Assembly: GCA_903921945.1 (NCBI GenBank)
Contig: CAIXSC010000614.1
Span: 1 to 20,245 of the forward strand
Length of the DNA: 20,245 nucleotides
DNA from: an uncultured Planctomycetaceae bacterium
Lineage (GTDB): Bacteria; Planctomycetota; Planctomycetia; Pirellulales; Pirellulaceae
Direction: 5' to 3'
The notes beneath the pieces are model-generated. The model ran no database searches. It was given only the letters and a program-made list of their open reading frames with translations, and had not been told where the DNA came from. Numbering within the stretch: position 1 is the stretch's first letter; the number at the start of each line of letters is the position of its first letter. Position numbers and translations under genes: made by a program. This document shows positions 1 to 8,900 of this stretch, one piece after another.

Positions 1-571
1 CCGCGCCATCGATCGTTACCGCCGGGCGTCGCGAAGTTTCTCCCCTCGCAGTTTCTCCCCTCGAAGTGCTGCCTGTCGAAGTGCGACTGGTCGAAGTGCT
101 GCCTGTCGAAGTGCGACTGGTTGAAGTGCTGCCGGTCGATGTGGCGGCGATGGACTCGCTGGATGTCGATAAGGGAGCCCGACTGGATCCAGGCATGGTG
201 GTGCCTATCATGCCGCCCCCGGGAAAAAACAGGTCTTGATCGCCATCGGAGTCGTAATCAATGAACGCCACACCGCCACCGACCGTTTCCAAGATCGTGA
301 ATTGGTTACCTTCGACGCCCGTGCGGTAGGTGAATTCGATGCCAGAGGCGGGCGTCGCGTCTTCAAACCAATCCGTGTCGCTTGAAGTCGTGGCGCTTGA
401 CGTCGTGGCGCTTGACGTGGTGTCGCGGGACGTGGTGTCGCTTGACGTGGTGTCGCGAGGAGTGGCCGTCGTCGGCGTTCGCGCGGAGCTTTTCGCCCGT
501 TCGCAGGCGGAAAGCAGGCACAGCAGGCCAGCGAGAACGAGTGCGGCGTTGGCACGGTGGTGGCGGGGCAT
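1..571 (-). CDS. CRTAC1-type FG-GAP repeat lipoprotein, N-terminal part (runs off left edge)
   Basis: Read right to left from the ATG at 571-569, this frame stays open to base 1 (190 codons), so only the N-terminus is visible. Residues 10-23 form a hydrophobic leader ending in a lipobox (LLSAC), so it is probably a lipoprotein on the cell surface or facing the periplasm. A Thr/Ser/Asp-rich linker follows, made of five-residue repeats such as TTSSD and TTSRD (DNA repeat 379-453). Then DWFEDATPASGIEF and GGGVAFIDYDSDGDQDLFF begin an FG-GAP/VCBS beta-propeller with the calcium-loop pattern DxDxDG, as in CRTAC1/ASPIC-UnbV proteins. Directly after this first blade motif comes a second low-complexity stretch of about 50 residues (TSTGS/TSTSR repeats, DNA 61-138). 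No Shine-Dalgarno site is visible before the ATG. It is divergent from the related protein at 924-4100. The family is seen directly; a role in surface binding is inference. Confidence 0.8.
   Translation of the reverse strand, partial: MPRHHRANAALVLAGLLCLLSACERAKSSARTPTTATPRDTTSSDTTSRDTTSSATTSSATTSSDTDWFEDATPASGIEFTYRTGVEGNQFTILETVGGGVAFIDYDSDGDQDLFFPGGGMIGTTMPGSSRAPLSTSSESIAATSTGSTSTSRTSTGSTSTSRTSTGSTSRGETARGETSRRPAVTIDGA
61..138. repeat. 30-bp tandem repeat (two 15-bp halves) inside the left-edge CRTAC1-type gene
   Basis: Two identical 30-bp units (61-90, 91-120) and a decayed third (121-138). Each is built from two related 15-mers, tcgaagtgctgcctg and tcgaagtgcgactgg. On the minus strand they encode TSTGS/TSTSR pentapeptides inserted just after the first FG-GAP motif. 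The period is a multiple of three, so the frame is kept. Confidence 0.9.
379..453. repeat. 15-bp tandem repeat, five units, in the linker of the left-edge CRTAC1-type gene
   Basis: Five contiguous 15-bp units of the form cgcttgacgtggtgt with one to four changes each (379-393, 394-408, 409-423, 424-438, 439-453). On the minus strand they encode TTSSD/TTSSA/TTSRD pentapeptides between the lipobox and the propeller, a likely flexible or O-glycosylatable stalk. Confidence 0.9.
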
Positions 572-729
572 AACCAGTCTGCCTATAGTCAAAGCGGTTG
601 CGGGGAATCCGCAAACGGCGGTGGCCCTGCATCTTGAAAGGGTCGGGCTTGGCTGGCAATGCCCCGTCTTGCCTGCGTCATCACCAGTCTTCCCAGTGAA
701 TCCACATTTCCTTCGGTAGTTACCAAACC

Positions 730-927
730 ATGCGATTGATCGCCGGCGCTCTGTTGATTTTGACAGCCGAACAAGCGTTCGCTCATGCTCACATGGCGAA
801 CTACCCGAACGAACCGCGGGTACGGGAAGTGCTGTACCCGGCGGCCGGCGTGGCGCTGCTGTTGGGCTTGGGCTTGATGGTGTGGGGTTCGTTCAGCGAT
901 CGACGATCAACGAAGGAAGGGGCGTGA
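730..927 (+). CDS. Small membrane protein, translationally coupled to the TPR/FG-GAP protein
   Basis: A 65-residue frame that I cannot assign to a family. Residues 1-18 look like a signal peptide ending in AFA, followed by a short His-containing segment (HAHM) of about 15 residues. A membrane segment spans roughly residues 37-53 (AAGVALLLGLGLMVWG), and the tail is basic (RRSTKE). The last codons overlap the start region of the next gene: its stop TGA (925-927) shares bases with a GTG at 924-926. Such GTGA overlaps usually mean translational coupling, so this may be a membrane partner of the downstream protein. No good Shine-Dalgarno site precedes 730, so the exact start is uncertain. It could be a chance frame, but the leader, membrane segment and overlap argue for a gene. 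Confidence 0.55.
   Translation: MRLIAGALLILTAEQAFAHAHMANYPNEPRVREVLYPAAGVALLLGLGLMVWGSFSDRRSTKEGA
913..920 (+). promoter_or_regulatory. Ribosome binding site supporting the 924/933 start
   Basis: The purine stretch aaggaagg lies 3 nt before the GTG at 924 and 12 nt before the ATG at 933. It supports a start here rather than at the upstream in-frame ATG at 882, which has no such site and would overlap the 65-residue frame by 46 bp. Confidence 0.5.
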
Positions 928-3900
928 AGTCGATGGAACGCGGTCCGCTTGGGGGCAGGGCGGAGATCGTTGCGAGCGGTCTGTTCGCCGTGGCATTGTT
1001 TGTTGGGGCCGGCGTGATTGGCTGGCCGTTGCTGTTTCCGGGATCCAAGCAGTGGCTGCGCGAGGCGGAAAACGCGTTCGTGGAAGATCGGTTCGCGGAC
1101 GCGGAGCAGTTGGCGAATGAATATCTGCGGCGTCTGCACGCGACGCCGAGCGGCGATCGGACCAAGTCCCCGGCTCATGATGCGACGGGGGGCGCGGTAT
1201 CTGGCTCCATCGCGCGGTTTGGAGTGTGGGCTGGCGAGTCTGTTGCCGCGTCGGACGCGGCCGAGGCGTGGACACTGGCGGGTGAATGCGCGCGAAAACT
1301 GCAAGCGAACGAGCGCTCGATTCGGTATTTCGAGCGAGTGCCGATCGAGCATCCTGGGGTCGGTGTGCGGGCCGCTTACGGGCTCGGCAATCGGCTGCTG
1401 CGACAGGGGCGGTTGCGAGCTGCCGAGCCACTCTTGCGCCAGGTGCTCGTCCGCCAACCGACGCATCTGGATGCGGCTCGTGACCTCGCTTATTTGTTGC
1501 AGATCCAGGGGCGGGCCTTTGAGTCGCTGGAGCCGCTCGACGCACTGCTGCGGTCGGGCGAAGCGGGTGGCGATCACCTGTTGATGGCCGCTTCGACCGA
1601 TTCCGTGTCCTTGCGCGAGAAGTCGTTCGTGGATCGCTGCCTTGTAGCCGTTCCCGACGACCCGCGTCCGAAGTTAGGGCAAGCGATCGAGGCGATTCGC
1701 GACCAAGACCTGTCGAAGGCGAAACGCTTGTTGGACGAGGTGCTGGCGTCCGACCCGCTCCTGTCTGAGGCTCAAGCGCGACGCGGGCGGCTGTTGCTGG
1801 ATGAGGGCGACGACGCGGGCTTTTTGCGGTGGCGTCGCGACTTGCCGGCCGAGTTGCCTGCGCATCCGGACTTATGGGTGAATCTCGGGCTGTGGGCGCG
1901 TCGGCAAAAGGACCATACCGGCGCCGCTCGTTGTTTTGGCGAGGCGTTGGCGCTCCACCCCAATCATGCCGCAGCGACGCATCACCTCGGTTTGACCCTT
2001 GAAGAACTGGGCGAACGGGTTGCCGCGCAGGCGTTGGCCGAGCGTGCCCGCCGGCTCAATCGGATCGAATACGCACTCCGGGATATCGGCGAAGGGGCCG
2101 ACGTCTTTCGGCGTATCGCCAGCGACTTGGAAACGCTTGGGCGGACTGTCGAGGCGGCGGCTTGGTACCGAACGTTGTTGGCGTGGCGACAGCCCCCCGC
2201 CTGGGCGGCCTCGGAGTTCGCACGAGTGGCCAGCCAAGTGCCGCGTTCAACGCTACCGTTCGACGCTTCCCGATACCCGTTGCCGCGGACCGCGCAATCG
2301 TTCGCTGGCAAAGTCGCGGACAACTCGTCGGCCGTCCGTGGTCCAGGGCGTCCGGGAGCTAATGGCGGAGCAGAAAAAGCCTTTCGAGCCCGCGGTTCTG
2401 TCCCGGATTTCGTGCCTGCGGCAACTGCTCTCGAAAGGCAAGCGTCGGGTTCAGCACGTCCCGCTATCGGGTTTGCGAATGTGGGAGCGACGGCCGGGCT
2501 GGAATTCCGTTTCCAGAATGGCGCGGACCCGCAGGCGGGACGGGCTTACATGTTTGAATTCAACGGCGGCGGAGTGGCGGTGCTGGACTACGACAATGAT
2601 GGCTGGCCCGATTTGTACTTCACGCAAGGTTGTCGTTGGCCCGTGAATTCGGCCCATGCGAGCCATCGCGACCAATTGTTCCGAAACTTGGGCGACGGCC
2701 GGTTTGCGGATGTGACCAACGAGGCTGGACTTGGAGATCCGGATTACTCTTGCGGGGCCACCGCCGGTGATTTTGACAACGATGGCTGGACCGACCTTTA
2801 CGTGGCCAACATCGGGGCCAACCGTTTTTACCGCAATCTGGGCGACGGCACCTTTCGCGATGTCACCGCGGAAACGGGCACCGCGGGCGACTCGTGGTCG
2901 ATGGGGGCGGCGTTTGGCGATTTCAACGACGATGGCCTACCCGACTTGTACGTAGTGAACTATCTCGCTGGTCCGGAAGTGTTTGAGCGGGCCTGCTTTG
3001 ACGGCGGCGTTCCCGTGCAGTGCGGACCGACACTGTTTCGCGGCGAGCAGGACCGGGTCTACGCGAATCTAGGCGATGGCCGATTCCTGGACGCGACCAA
3101 CGAGTCGGGAATTGTGGTCCCTGACGGCAAAGGCCTCGGGCTTGTCGTTGCCGACTTTGATGGCTCGGGGCGGTTGGGGGTCTATGTGGCGAATGACACA
3201 ACCGCCAATTTCCTCTTCGCCAATCCGCCCGGAGAACGCGGCCGTCCGCTCCGGTTTGTCGAGGAGGCGTTGCTGGCGGGCGCGGCTTTTGACGAGCACG
3301 GCCGCGCCCAGGCTTCTATGGGAATCGCGGTTGATGACGCCAATGGCGATGGCCGCCTCGATCTGTTCGTGACGAATTTTTACCGCGAACCGAACGCGTT
3401 CTACCAGCAAACGAGCGACGGCCGGTTCGAGGACGTGATCCGAGCGACTGGGATGCACGGCCCGAGTTTCGAGCAGATGGGTTGGGGGACGCAGTTTCTG
3501 GACGCTGACTTGGATGGCCACCCGGATTTGGTGCTGGTGAACGGCCACGTGAATGATTTTCGCCGCTCCAAAATCCCTTTCGAAATGCCAGCTCAATTTT
3601 TTCGGAACGCGGGTGGAGGGCGGTTTGTCGAACTGCCCGCCACGGAACTTGGGCCTTACTTTGCTGAGCGGCACCTAGGGCGTGCTTTAGCGCGTTTGGA
3701 CTGGAATCGCGACGGCCGGGAAGACTTCTGCGCGACGCATGTGGACGCACCACCCGCGCTGTTGGAAAACCGCACGAAGCAAGCGGGAAATTTTCTATCG
3801 ATTCGATTGGTTGGCGTTTCTGGCGAGCGCGACGCAACTGGCACGTGGATCGAATTGACCGCCGCAGGCCGTTCCTGGCGTCGGCAATTGACCGCCGGCG

Positions 3901-4100
3901 ATGGCTTCGCTGCCCGTAACCAAAGTCTTGTCACATTTGGACTTAGCGATGCTCAACAAGTCGATCGGCTCGTGGTGCGCTGGCGCGGCGGACACACGGA
4001 TGTTTTCACAGCATTGCCCGTGAACGTCGTGTTGACCTTGGTAGAGGGGGGGCGGATGATCGCCCGTAGTCCACCGAATATGGGTGGTTGGTCGCGTTAA
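924..4100 (+). CDS. TPR + FG-GAP/VCBS + ASPIC/UnbV (CRTAC1-type) membrane-anchored protein
   Basis: About 1058 residues. A transmembrane segment at about 15-36 anchors the protein. Residues ~45-430 are helical repeats of TPR type (for example AARCFGEALALHPNHAAA). Low-complexity sequence leads to an FG-GAP/VCBS propeller at ~520-940 with seven Asp-rich calcium-loop motifs in order: DYDNDGWPD, DFDNDGWTD, DFNDDGLPD, the degenerate DFDGSGRLG, DANGDGRLD, DADLDGHPD and DWNRDGRED. Seven motifs fit a seven-bladed propeller. Residues ~955-1045 are an ASPIC/UnbV domain, ending in RLVVRWRGGHTDVF. The family is common in planctomycetes and its biochemical role is largely unknown; extracytoplasmic binding or adhesion is inference. 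I chose the GTG at 924 (4-bp overlap with the upstream stop). The ATG at 933 is nearly as good, and an in-frame ATG at 882 is less likely. No Asp-loop disruption or frameshift is apparent. Confidence 0.88.
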   Translation: MKSMERGPLGGRAEIVASGLFAVALFVGAGVIGWPLLFPGSKQWLREAENAFVEDRFADAEQLANEYLRRLHATPSGDRTKSPAHDATGGAVSGSIARFGVWAGESVAASDAAEAWTLAGECARKLQANERSIRYFERVPIEHPGVGVRAAYGLGNRLLRQGRLRAAEPLLRQVLVRQPTHLDAARDLAYLLQIQGRAFESLEPLDALLRSGEAGGDHLLMAASTDSVSLREKSFVDRCLVAVPDDPRPKLGQAIEAIRDQDLSKAKRLLDEVLASDPLLSEAQARRGRLLLDEGDDAGFLRWRRDLPAELPAHPDLWVNLGLWARRQKDHTGAARCFGEALALHPNHAAATHHLGLTLEELGERVAAQALAERARRLNRIEYALRDIGEGADVFRRIASDLETLGRTVEAAAWYRTLLAWRQPPAWAASEFARVASQVPRSTLPFDASRYPLPRTAQSFAGKVADNSSAVRGPGRPGANGGAEKAFRARGSVPDFVPAATALERQASGSARPAIGFANVGATAGLEFRFQNGADPQAGRAYMFEFNGGGVAVLDYDNDGWPDLYFTQGCRWPVNSAHASHRDQLFRNLGDGRFADVTNEAGLGDPDYSCGATAGDFDNDGWTDLYVANIGANRFYRNLGDGTFRDVTAETGTAGDSWSMGAAFGDFNDDGLPDLYVVNYLAGPEVFERACFDGGVPVQCGPTLFRGEQDRVYANLGDGRFLDATNESGIVVPDGKGLGLVVADFDGSGRLGVYVANDTTANFLFANPPGERGRPLRFVEEALLAGAAFDEHGRAQASMGIAVDDANGDGRLDLFVTNFYREPNAFYQQTSDGRFEDVIRATGMHGPSFEQMGWGTQFLDADLDGHPDLVLVNGHVNDFRRSKIPFEMPAQFFRNAGGGRFVELPATELGPYFAERHLGRALARLDWNRDGREDFCATHVDAPPALLENRTKQAGNFLSIRLVGVSGERDATGTWIELTAAGRSWRRQLTAGDGFAARNQSLVTFGLSDAQQVDRLVVRWRGGHTDVFTALPVNVVLTLVEGGRMIARSPPNMGGWSR

Positions 4101-4217
4101 TCTCTTGACACTTTCGGGCTTATGGGCCACCGTAGCGTCGGTGCGGGTCGCCAATGGCCGCTTTCTCGCCATTCTCGTGAGCGTATCCCCAGCTTGTTCG
4201 TTTTTTTCTATCCATTC

Positions 4218-4222
4218 GGAGG
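4218..4222 (+). promoter_or_regulatory. Ribosome binding site of the DUF1559 gene
   Basis: GGAGG sits 6 nt before the ATG at 4229, fixing the start of the prepilin-like protein. Confidence 0.75.
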
Positions 4223-4228
4223 TCTTCG

Positions 4229-5242
4229 ATGTCTCGTCGATGGAGTCGATCCGGCTTCACCCTTGTTGAGCTACTCGTGGTGATTGCCATCATTGGCGTC
4301 CTGGTGGCGTTGTTATTACCCGCCGTGCAAGCGGCACGGGAGGCGGCCCGCCGTTCGAGTTGCAGCAACAACATGAAGCAGATGGGGTTAGCGCTGCATA
4401 ACTACCACGATACGAATAACAACATGCCGTTCGGCGTGCGAGCGCAAGGTGGCTGGGGGCCATCTTTCTTCGTGGGGCTTTTGCCGTTCGCTGAGCAGAC
4501 CGCCGTTTTCGATCGTTTTGACCATCGCTCCAACAACAACGGCTGGACGCATCAAAATCCAAACAACGCCGTGTTGGTGACCAATCTGCGAATTGGGTGG
4601 ATGCTCTGCCCTTCCAGCCCGATTCCCGTGTTTCATGACTCGGGAACGAACGGAACGCCCACCGTTCAGCAGTTGATGCCGTCGTACGTGGGCATCTCGG
4701 GCGCGGTTTCGCCAACGCATCCGTCGCCGTTCCAAGGTTTCACTGAAAGCCGAGTCCGCGTGGGTCAGGGATGCTGCGGCGGTGGCGCCGCGACGGGCAT
4801 CACTTCGAGCGGAGGCATGCTGGTGCCCAACCAGTCATTGAACATGGCTTCGGCGACCGACGGCACCTCAAACGTGATGATCATTGGCGAAACTTCGAAT
4901 TTCGCACTCGAAAACAATGTGACTCGCCGGCGTGTCGATCAAGGTTTCCCCCACGGCTGGATCATGGGAACCGGTTCAGGCGGCACAGACGCCGGTTACG
5001 GGGGAGAACGCACCTTCAACCTCACGACGATCCGCTATCCGGTTAACTTTAACCGCAGTTTCAACCTGCCTGGGGTGTTTGACAACAAGGGAAACAACAA
5101 CCCGCTGTTGTCGGCTCATCCTGGCGGGGTCATGTGCTGCATGTTGGATGGAAGCGTCCGGTTCGTATCGTCGACCACGGACATGCTGACGCTGTTGCGG
5201 GTCGCGACTCGTGACGATGGCCAAGTGTTGCCCAACTGGTAA
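4229..5242 (+). CDS. DUF1559 protein with prepilin-type N-terminus
   Basis: 337 residues. The N-terminus SRSGFTLVELLVVIAIIGV is a classic type IV prepilin/pseudopilin signal: cleavage after the Gly, Phe methylation, Glu at +5, then a hydrophobic helix. The segment LLPAVQAAREAARRSSC-NNMKQ and the C-terminal motif SAHPGGVMCCMLDGSVRF (the H...DGSVRF signature) identify DUF1559, a family expanded to many copies in planctomycetes. It is probably processed by a prepilin peptidase and assembled into, or associated with, a pseudopilus or other cell-envelope structure; its exact function is unknown. The strong GGAGG site sets the start. The lipoprotein at 5289 follows after 46 bp, so the two are probably cotranscribed. 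Length and motifs are normal for the family, with no sign of truncation. Confidence 0.95.
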   Translation: MSRRWSRSGFTLVELLVVIAIIGVLVALLLPAVQAAREAARRSSCSNNMKQMGLALHNYHDTNNNMPFGVRAQGGWGPSFFVGLLPFAEQTAVFDRFDHRSNNNGWTHQNPNNAVLVTNLRIGWMLCPSSPIPVFHDSGTNGTPTVQQLMPSYVGISGAVSPTHPSPFQGFTESRVRVGQGCCGGGAATGITSSGGMLVPNQSLNMASATDGTSNVMIIGETSNFALENNVTRRRVDQGFPHGWIMGTGSGGTDAGYGGERTFNLTTIRYPVNFNRSFNLPGVFDNKGNNNPLLSAHPGGVMCCMLDGSVRFVSSTTDMLTLLRVATRDDGQVLPNW

Positions 5243-5288
5243 CGATTGGCTCGGTATCTACCACTCTCACTCGAGGCTCTTTTCGGCA

Positions 5289-5726
5289 ATGAATATGAAC
5301 AGTCGCAGAACATTTTTGGCATACGGTACGATGGTCCTTGCCTCGGTCGCATTCACCGGTTGCGGCGGTGGCGATGGAGTCGCGAGGGGTAATTTGCAGG
5401 GCAAAGTCACACTGAAGGCGGGATCGTTACCGGCTGGTTGCACGGTCGCGTTTTCGGGTGGTACTGGAGGTGGCAGCGCGACGATCGATGCGAGCGGAGC
5501 CTACAAGTTGTCGGAGGGGATTCCAGTGGGCTCCTACCGGGTCAGCATTGTGCCGCCGGCAACGTCACAGTCGCCCGAGGAGGCGATGAAGGCGGCCATG
5601 TCTGGCAAAGCGATGGATGCGACTGGAGGCGTGCCCGCCAAGTATCTCGATCCGGCCCAAAGTGGCTTGACCGTGGACGTCAAGGCCGGCGACAACACCG
5701 CGAATTTCGAGTTGTCCGCCGACTAG
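5289..5726 (+). CDS. Small Tat-type lipoprotein, partner of the DUF1559 gene
   Basis: 145 residues from the ATG at 5289. The leader contains SRRTFLA, which matches the twin-arginine motif SRRxFLK, and ends in a lipobox (FTGC, Cys at residue 25) followed by GGG. This points to an exported lipoprotein, possibly through Tat. The mature part has Gly-rich beta sequence (GKVTLKAG, GAYKLSEGIPVGSYRVSIVPP), typical of carboxypeptidase-regulatory/transthyretin-like domains. Small lipoproteins like this often lie directly downstream of DUF1559 genes in planctomycetes (family knowledge). The frame extends upstream to 5211, but that start would lie inside the DUF1559 gene and put extra sequence before the leader; Met at 5295 is another option. 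The Shine-Dalgarno site is weak, so translation may depend on the upstream gene. Function unknown. Confidence 0.8.
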   Translation: MNMNSRRTFLAYGTMVLASVAFTGCGGGDGVARGNLQGKVTLKAGSLPAGCTVAFSGGTGGGSATIDASGAYKLSEGIPVGSYRVSIVPPATSQSPEEAMKAAMSGKAMDATGGVPAKYLDPAQSGLTVDVKAGDNTANFELSAD

Positions 5727-5755
5727 CACCACCACTGCGATGATCATGGACCGAA

Positions 5756-5791
5756 GCAAGCGGCTCGCCATTCTTTCGCGAGCCCGCTTGC
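5756..5791. terminator. Strong hairpin between convergent genes, probable terminator
   Basis: The arms gcaagcggctcgc (5756-5768) and gcgagcccgcttgc (5778-5791) pair along almost their whole length, with one bulged base and a T-rich loop. It lies 30 bp after the lipoprotein stop and about 110 bp from the end of the convergent dehydrogenase gene. There is no clear run of T after it, so intrinsic termination is likely but not certain. Confidence 0.6.
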
Positions 5792-5900
5792 TCTGTAGGA
5801 GTTCTTGGTCAGCGTTGGTGGAAATTCTCCTGACGCGATGTTTCGCTGACCGCCAGTGCGAGTCATTTCCGCAACGTTCTTAAGCGGTCCGCCCGCATCT

Positions 5901-8900
5901 CTATCGCAGGCTGGACAGGTAGGCTAGCAGGTCGGCGGCCTGTTGCGGTGTGAAGCCGGCGAGCAAACCGTCCGGCATCAGCGACACACGCGAGACGTTC
6001 AGTCGCTCGACGTCGCTGGCCGCCATAGCGATCTCCTTGTTCTGCGGATCACGAAGCACGACTTCGTCCTTGGTGCGACGGACGAGCAGTCCGGCGATCG
6101 ATCGACCGTCCGTCGTCAGTGCTTGATACGCCGCGTAGGCCGGTTCGACGGTCCGTGACGGATTCAGCAGGCTGTCGAGTAACTCGGCGGAGTTGCGTTT
6201 CGCCGCGATGCGCGTCAATTCCGGGCCGAGGTTGACACCCTCGGTTCCCACCTTGTGGCACGCCGCGCATTTCGACGATTGGCTGGCGAAGAGCGTTTTG
6301 CCGCGGGCCGCGTCTCCGACCAAAGCCGTGATCGTCTCGGGCCGGGGTCTTGGCCCGAGTTTGCGCTCGCTAGCGTCCTCGGGCAGGAAGCCTTCGAATA
6401 GATCGCGAATGGCGCCCGCTTCCAGTTTTCGCGCGGCATCCAACAAGCGGGTACGGTCGACACCGGCGAGCTCATCGCGACCAAGCTGGCGAGCCCATCG
6501 CATGGCTCGCCGAGGATCGGCCGCGAGTTGCTCGGTTGTCATCGCGGTCGCATCGGACGCGGACCGCGACGGTGCGGTCTCGGCGGGAACCTTGGTTGTG
6601 TTGGCTCCGTCGACCGTCAAGCTGGCGATCCAGTTTTCGATGAGTCGCAAGCCCGCCTCGTCTGGCAATTCGGCGCCGACATGCGGCATTCGATCTCGTC
6701 CAAACTTCGCCATGCGGAAGTAAAGCGTGCTTCTTTCGGGATCGCCCGGCGCGACAATCCGCGCGTTGGGCAAACCGAAATCGCCGCGTATTGGCGATTC
6801 GAGCAAGCGGGTCTCCGCCAACTTCTTTTTGGGCAGCAGATCCAAGCCGACGATGCCGCCGCCGTTGAAGCGATGGCAGTGCGAGCAATTCGCGTGAAGA
6901 TAGGAACGAGCACGGGCGTCAAGCGGCGCCGTTGGATCGAATGGATCCGCGAGTCGATCCTCGGCCTTAACCAGCGCGGAATCAAACGGCGGCTGGGGCG
7001 CGTTGTCGAGTGCTCGACGGACGAGGTGTCCGGTCGCGGCGAGCGATATCAACTGGTTGGCCGTTGTGCCGGACGGCGCGGGCAGTTCGCGGTTAAGCTG
7101 CGGCAGGCTGAAACCGATGGCGTATTGCGGCCATTGACTGTGGCACTGCAGGCATTGCGTGCGGTCGTGAAACCGCCAGAGCCATTGGCGTTGGCCGGCC
7201 GGATGGCGCGGATCGCGGATCGCGATCGAGCGTTCGCCGCCGTTCGCCGGCATCAAATCGGCGTCGCTTCCGTCTTCCCGCCACGCGTAGGAGTAGGCCC
7301 GCCAATCGGCGCCGTCGAAGTGCAAAACCTGCGTTTCGACCGGCCGGCTGGATGCGGGATCGCCGGCGACGCGTTCGATCGACAAAGTTTTCGCGAGCAC
7401 CGCATCCTGCGGGAAATGGAGCCGGAAGTTATGCCAATACACTTGGCTCGGCATCGGCTTGCCGTCGCCCGGATAGACGGCGATGCCGGTTTGGCCGGGC
7501 AGGCCGAGCCAACGTTGGGCGGTGGCACCATCGTGCCAGCGCGGCGAATTGATGGCGTAGGGAACAACGCCAGCGGCCGGTTGCTGGTCTTTCACGCCCA
7601 CGAACAAGCCCGTCGCCGACAGCGTGCGTGGAAAATCTTTGTTTTGGCCCTGGCCGTTGTTGCGTGCCAGCGTGTGAACGAAGCCGGTGTCGTAATCGAG
7701 CAGCATGAGTTCGCCGTCGGCGTCCTCGCCAAAGGACGCGACACGCACCGTCGGACGCGTGATTTCGTCGAGCGACACCAAGCGGTCGCCGTCGAACCGC
7801 GCGGCCCACAACCGTCGAAACTCCCAATCGCCGAAGACATAGGCCCCGGCCAGCTCGGGAAATCGCTTGCCGCGATAGACGAATCCGCCCGTGATGCTCG
7901 CGGCGATCGTGTGGGGCAATTCAAGGAGTGGCGGTCGAATGGGCGACGGTCCCGGGCTGTCCGCTTGATGGATCGGCTGGCGGCCTTCGACGGCGCTCCA
8001 GCCGTAGTTGCCGCCACGCTCGACACGATGCACCATTTCCCACAGTTCCCAGCCGACATCGCCGAGCCACAGTTGGCCGGTCACGCGGTCGAAGCTCATC
8101 CGCCACGGGTTGCGAAAGCCGTAAGCCCAGATTTCCGGGCGAGCGGGGCGGCCTTCGATCGACAGTCCGAGGAAAGGATTGTCCGGCGGGATCGCGTAAT
8201 TGCGACCGGCGTCGCGGCGATCGACATCGATGCGCAACACCGACGACAACAGATCGGTGATGTCCTGGCCCGTGTGGAGTGGGTCGGGTGGATTGGGTGG
8301 CCGGCCATCGCCTGTGGAAATGTAGAGAAAACCGTCCGGTCCAAAGAGCAGCTCGCAGCCGTTGTGACCGCCCTGTTCCCAAGTCAACACCACCTCTTCG
8401 CTGGCCGCTTCGAGCTTCGGCGGGGTTGTATCCGAGACGCGAAACCGCGCGATCCGAGTGCCGTCCGCCAGGTTGGGAGATTTCTTTTCTTGGTGCGCCA
8501 GCGTGTAACAGACGTAGCACCAGCGGTTCTCCGCGAAACGCGGATGGAACGCCAAGGCATACACCGCCTCGACTCGGCCCGCATTGGCCGGCCATGTGGA
8601 CTTGTTCAGTTCGGCCGTCAAGTCGAACGCGAGTTCGGGCAGCGAGTCTTCGCCGGGCGCCAGCGAGTAGATCGCGCCGCGCCGTTCGCCGACCAAGTAG
8701 CGTCCAAGCTTCGGCGACCACACGATGAACACCGGCTCTTTGAATTTCGCCGACGAGAAGACTCGCGGGACCACGAACGGCGGTGGCGCCTCGGGGGAGC
8801 CGGTGATGCGCGAGGTGGTCCAGGGGACGCGAGGAGACGGCGTGTCTGCCTTCGGCCCGTTCGCGTTCACGGGAGTCGCCGCCGGCGGATCCGCAGCGGT

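Noticed and set aside
330..719. Plus-strand frame with VVALD/VVSRD repeats
   Set aside because: It is antisense to the 15-bp repeat of the left-edge lipoprotein gene, whose minus reading has a lipobox and an FG-GAP motif.
4105..4133. Promoter before the DUF1559 gene
   Set aside because: A perfect TTGACA occurs at 4105-4110, but no acceptable -10 box lies 16-18 bp downstream, so it was not called.
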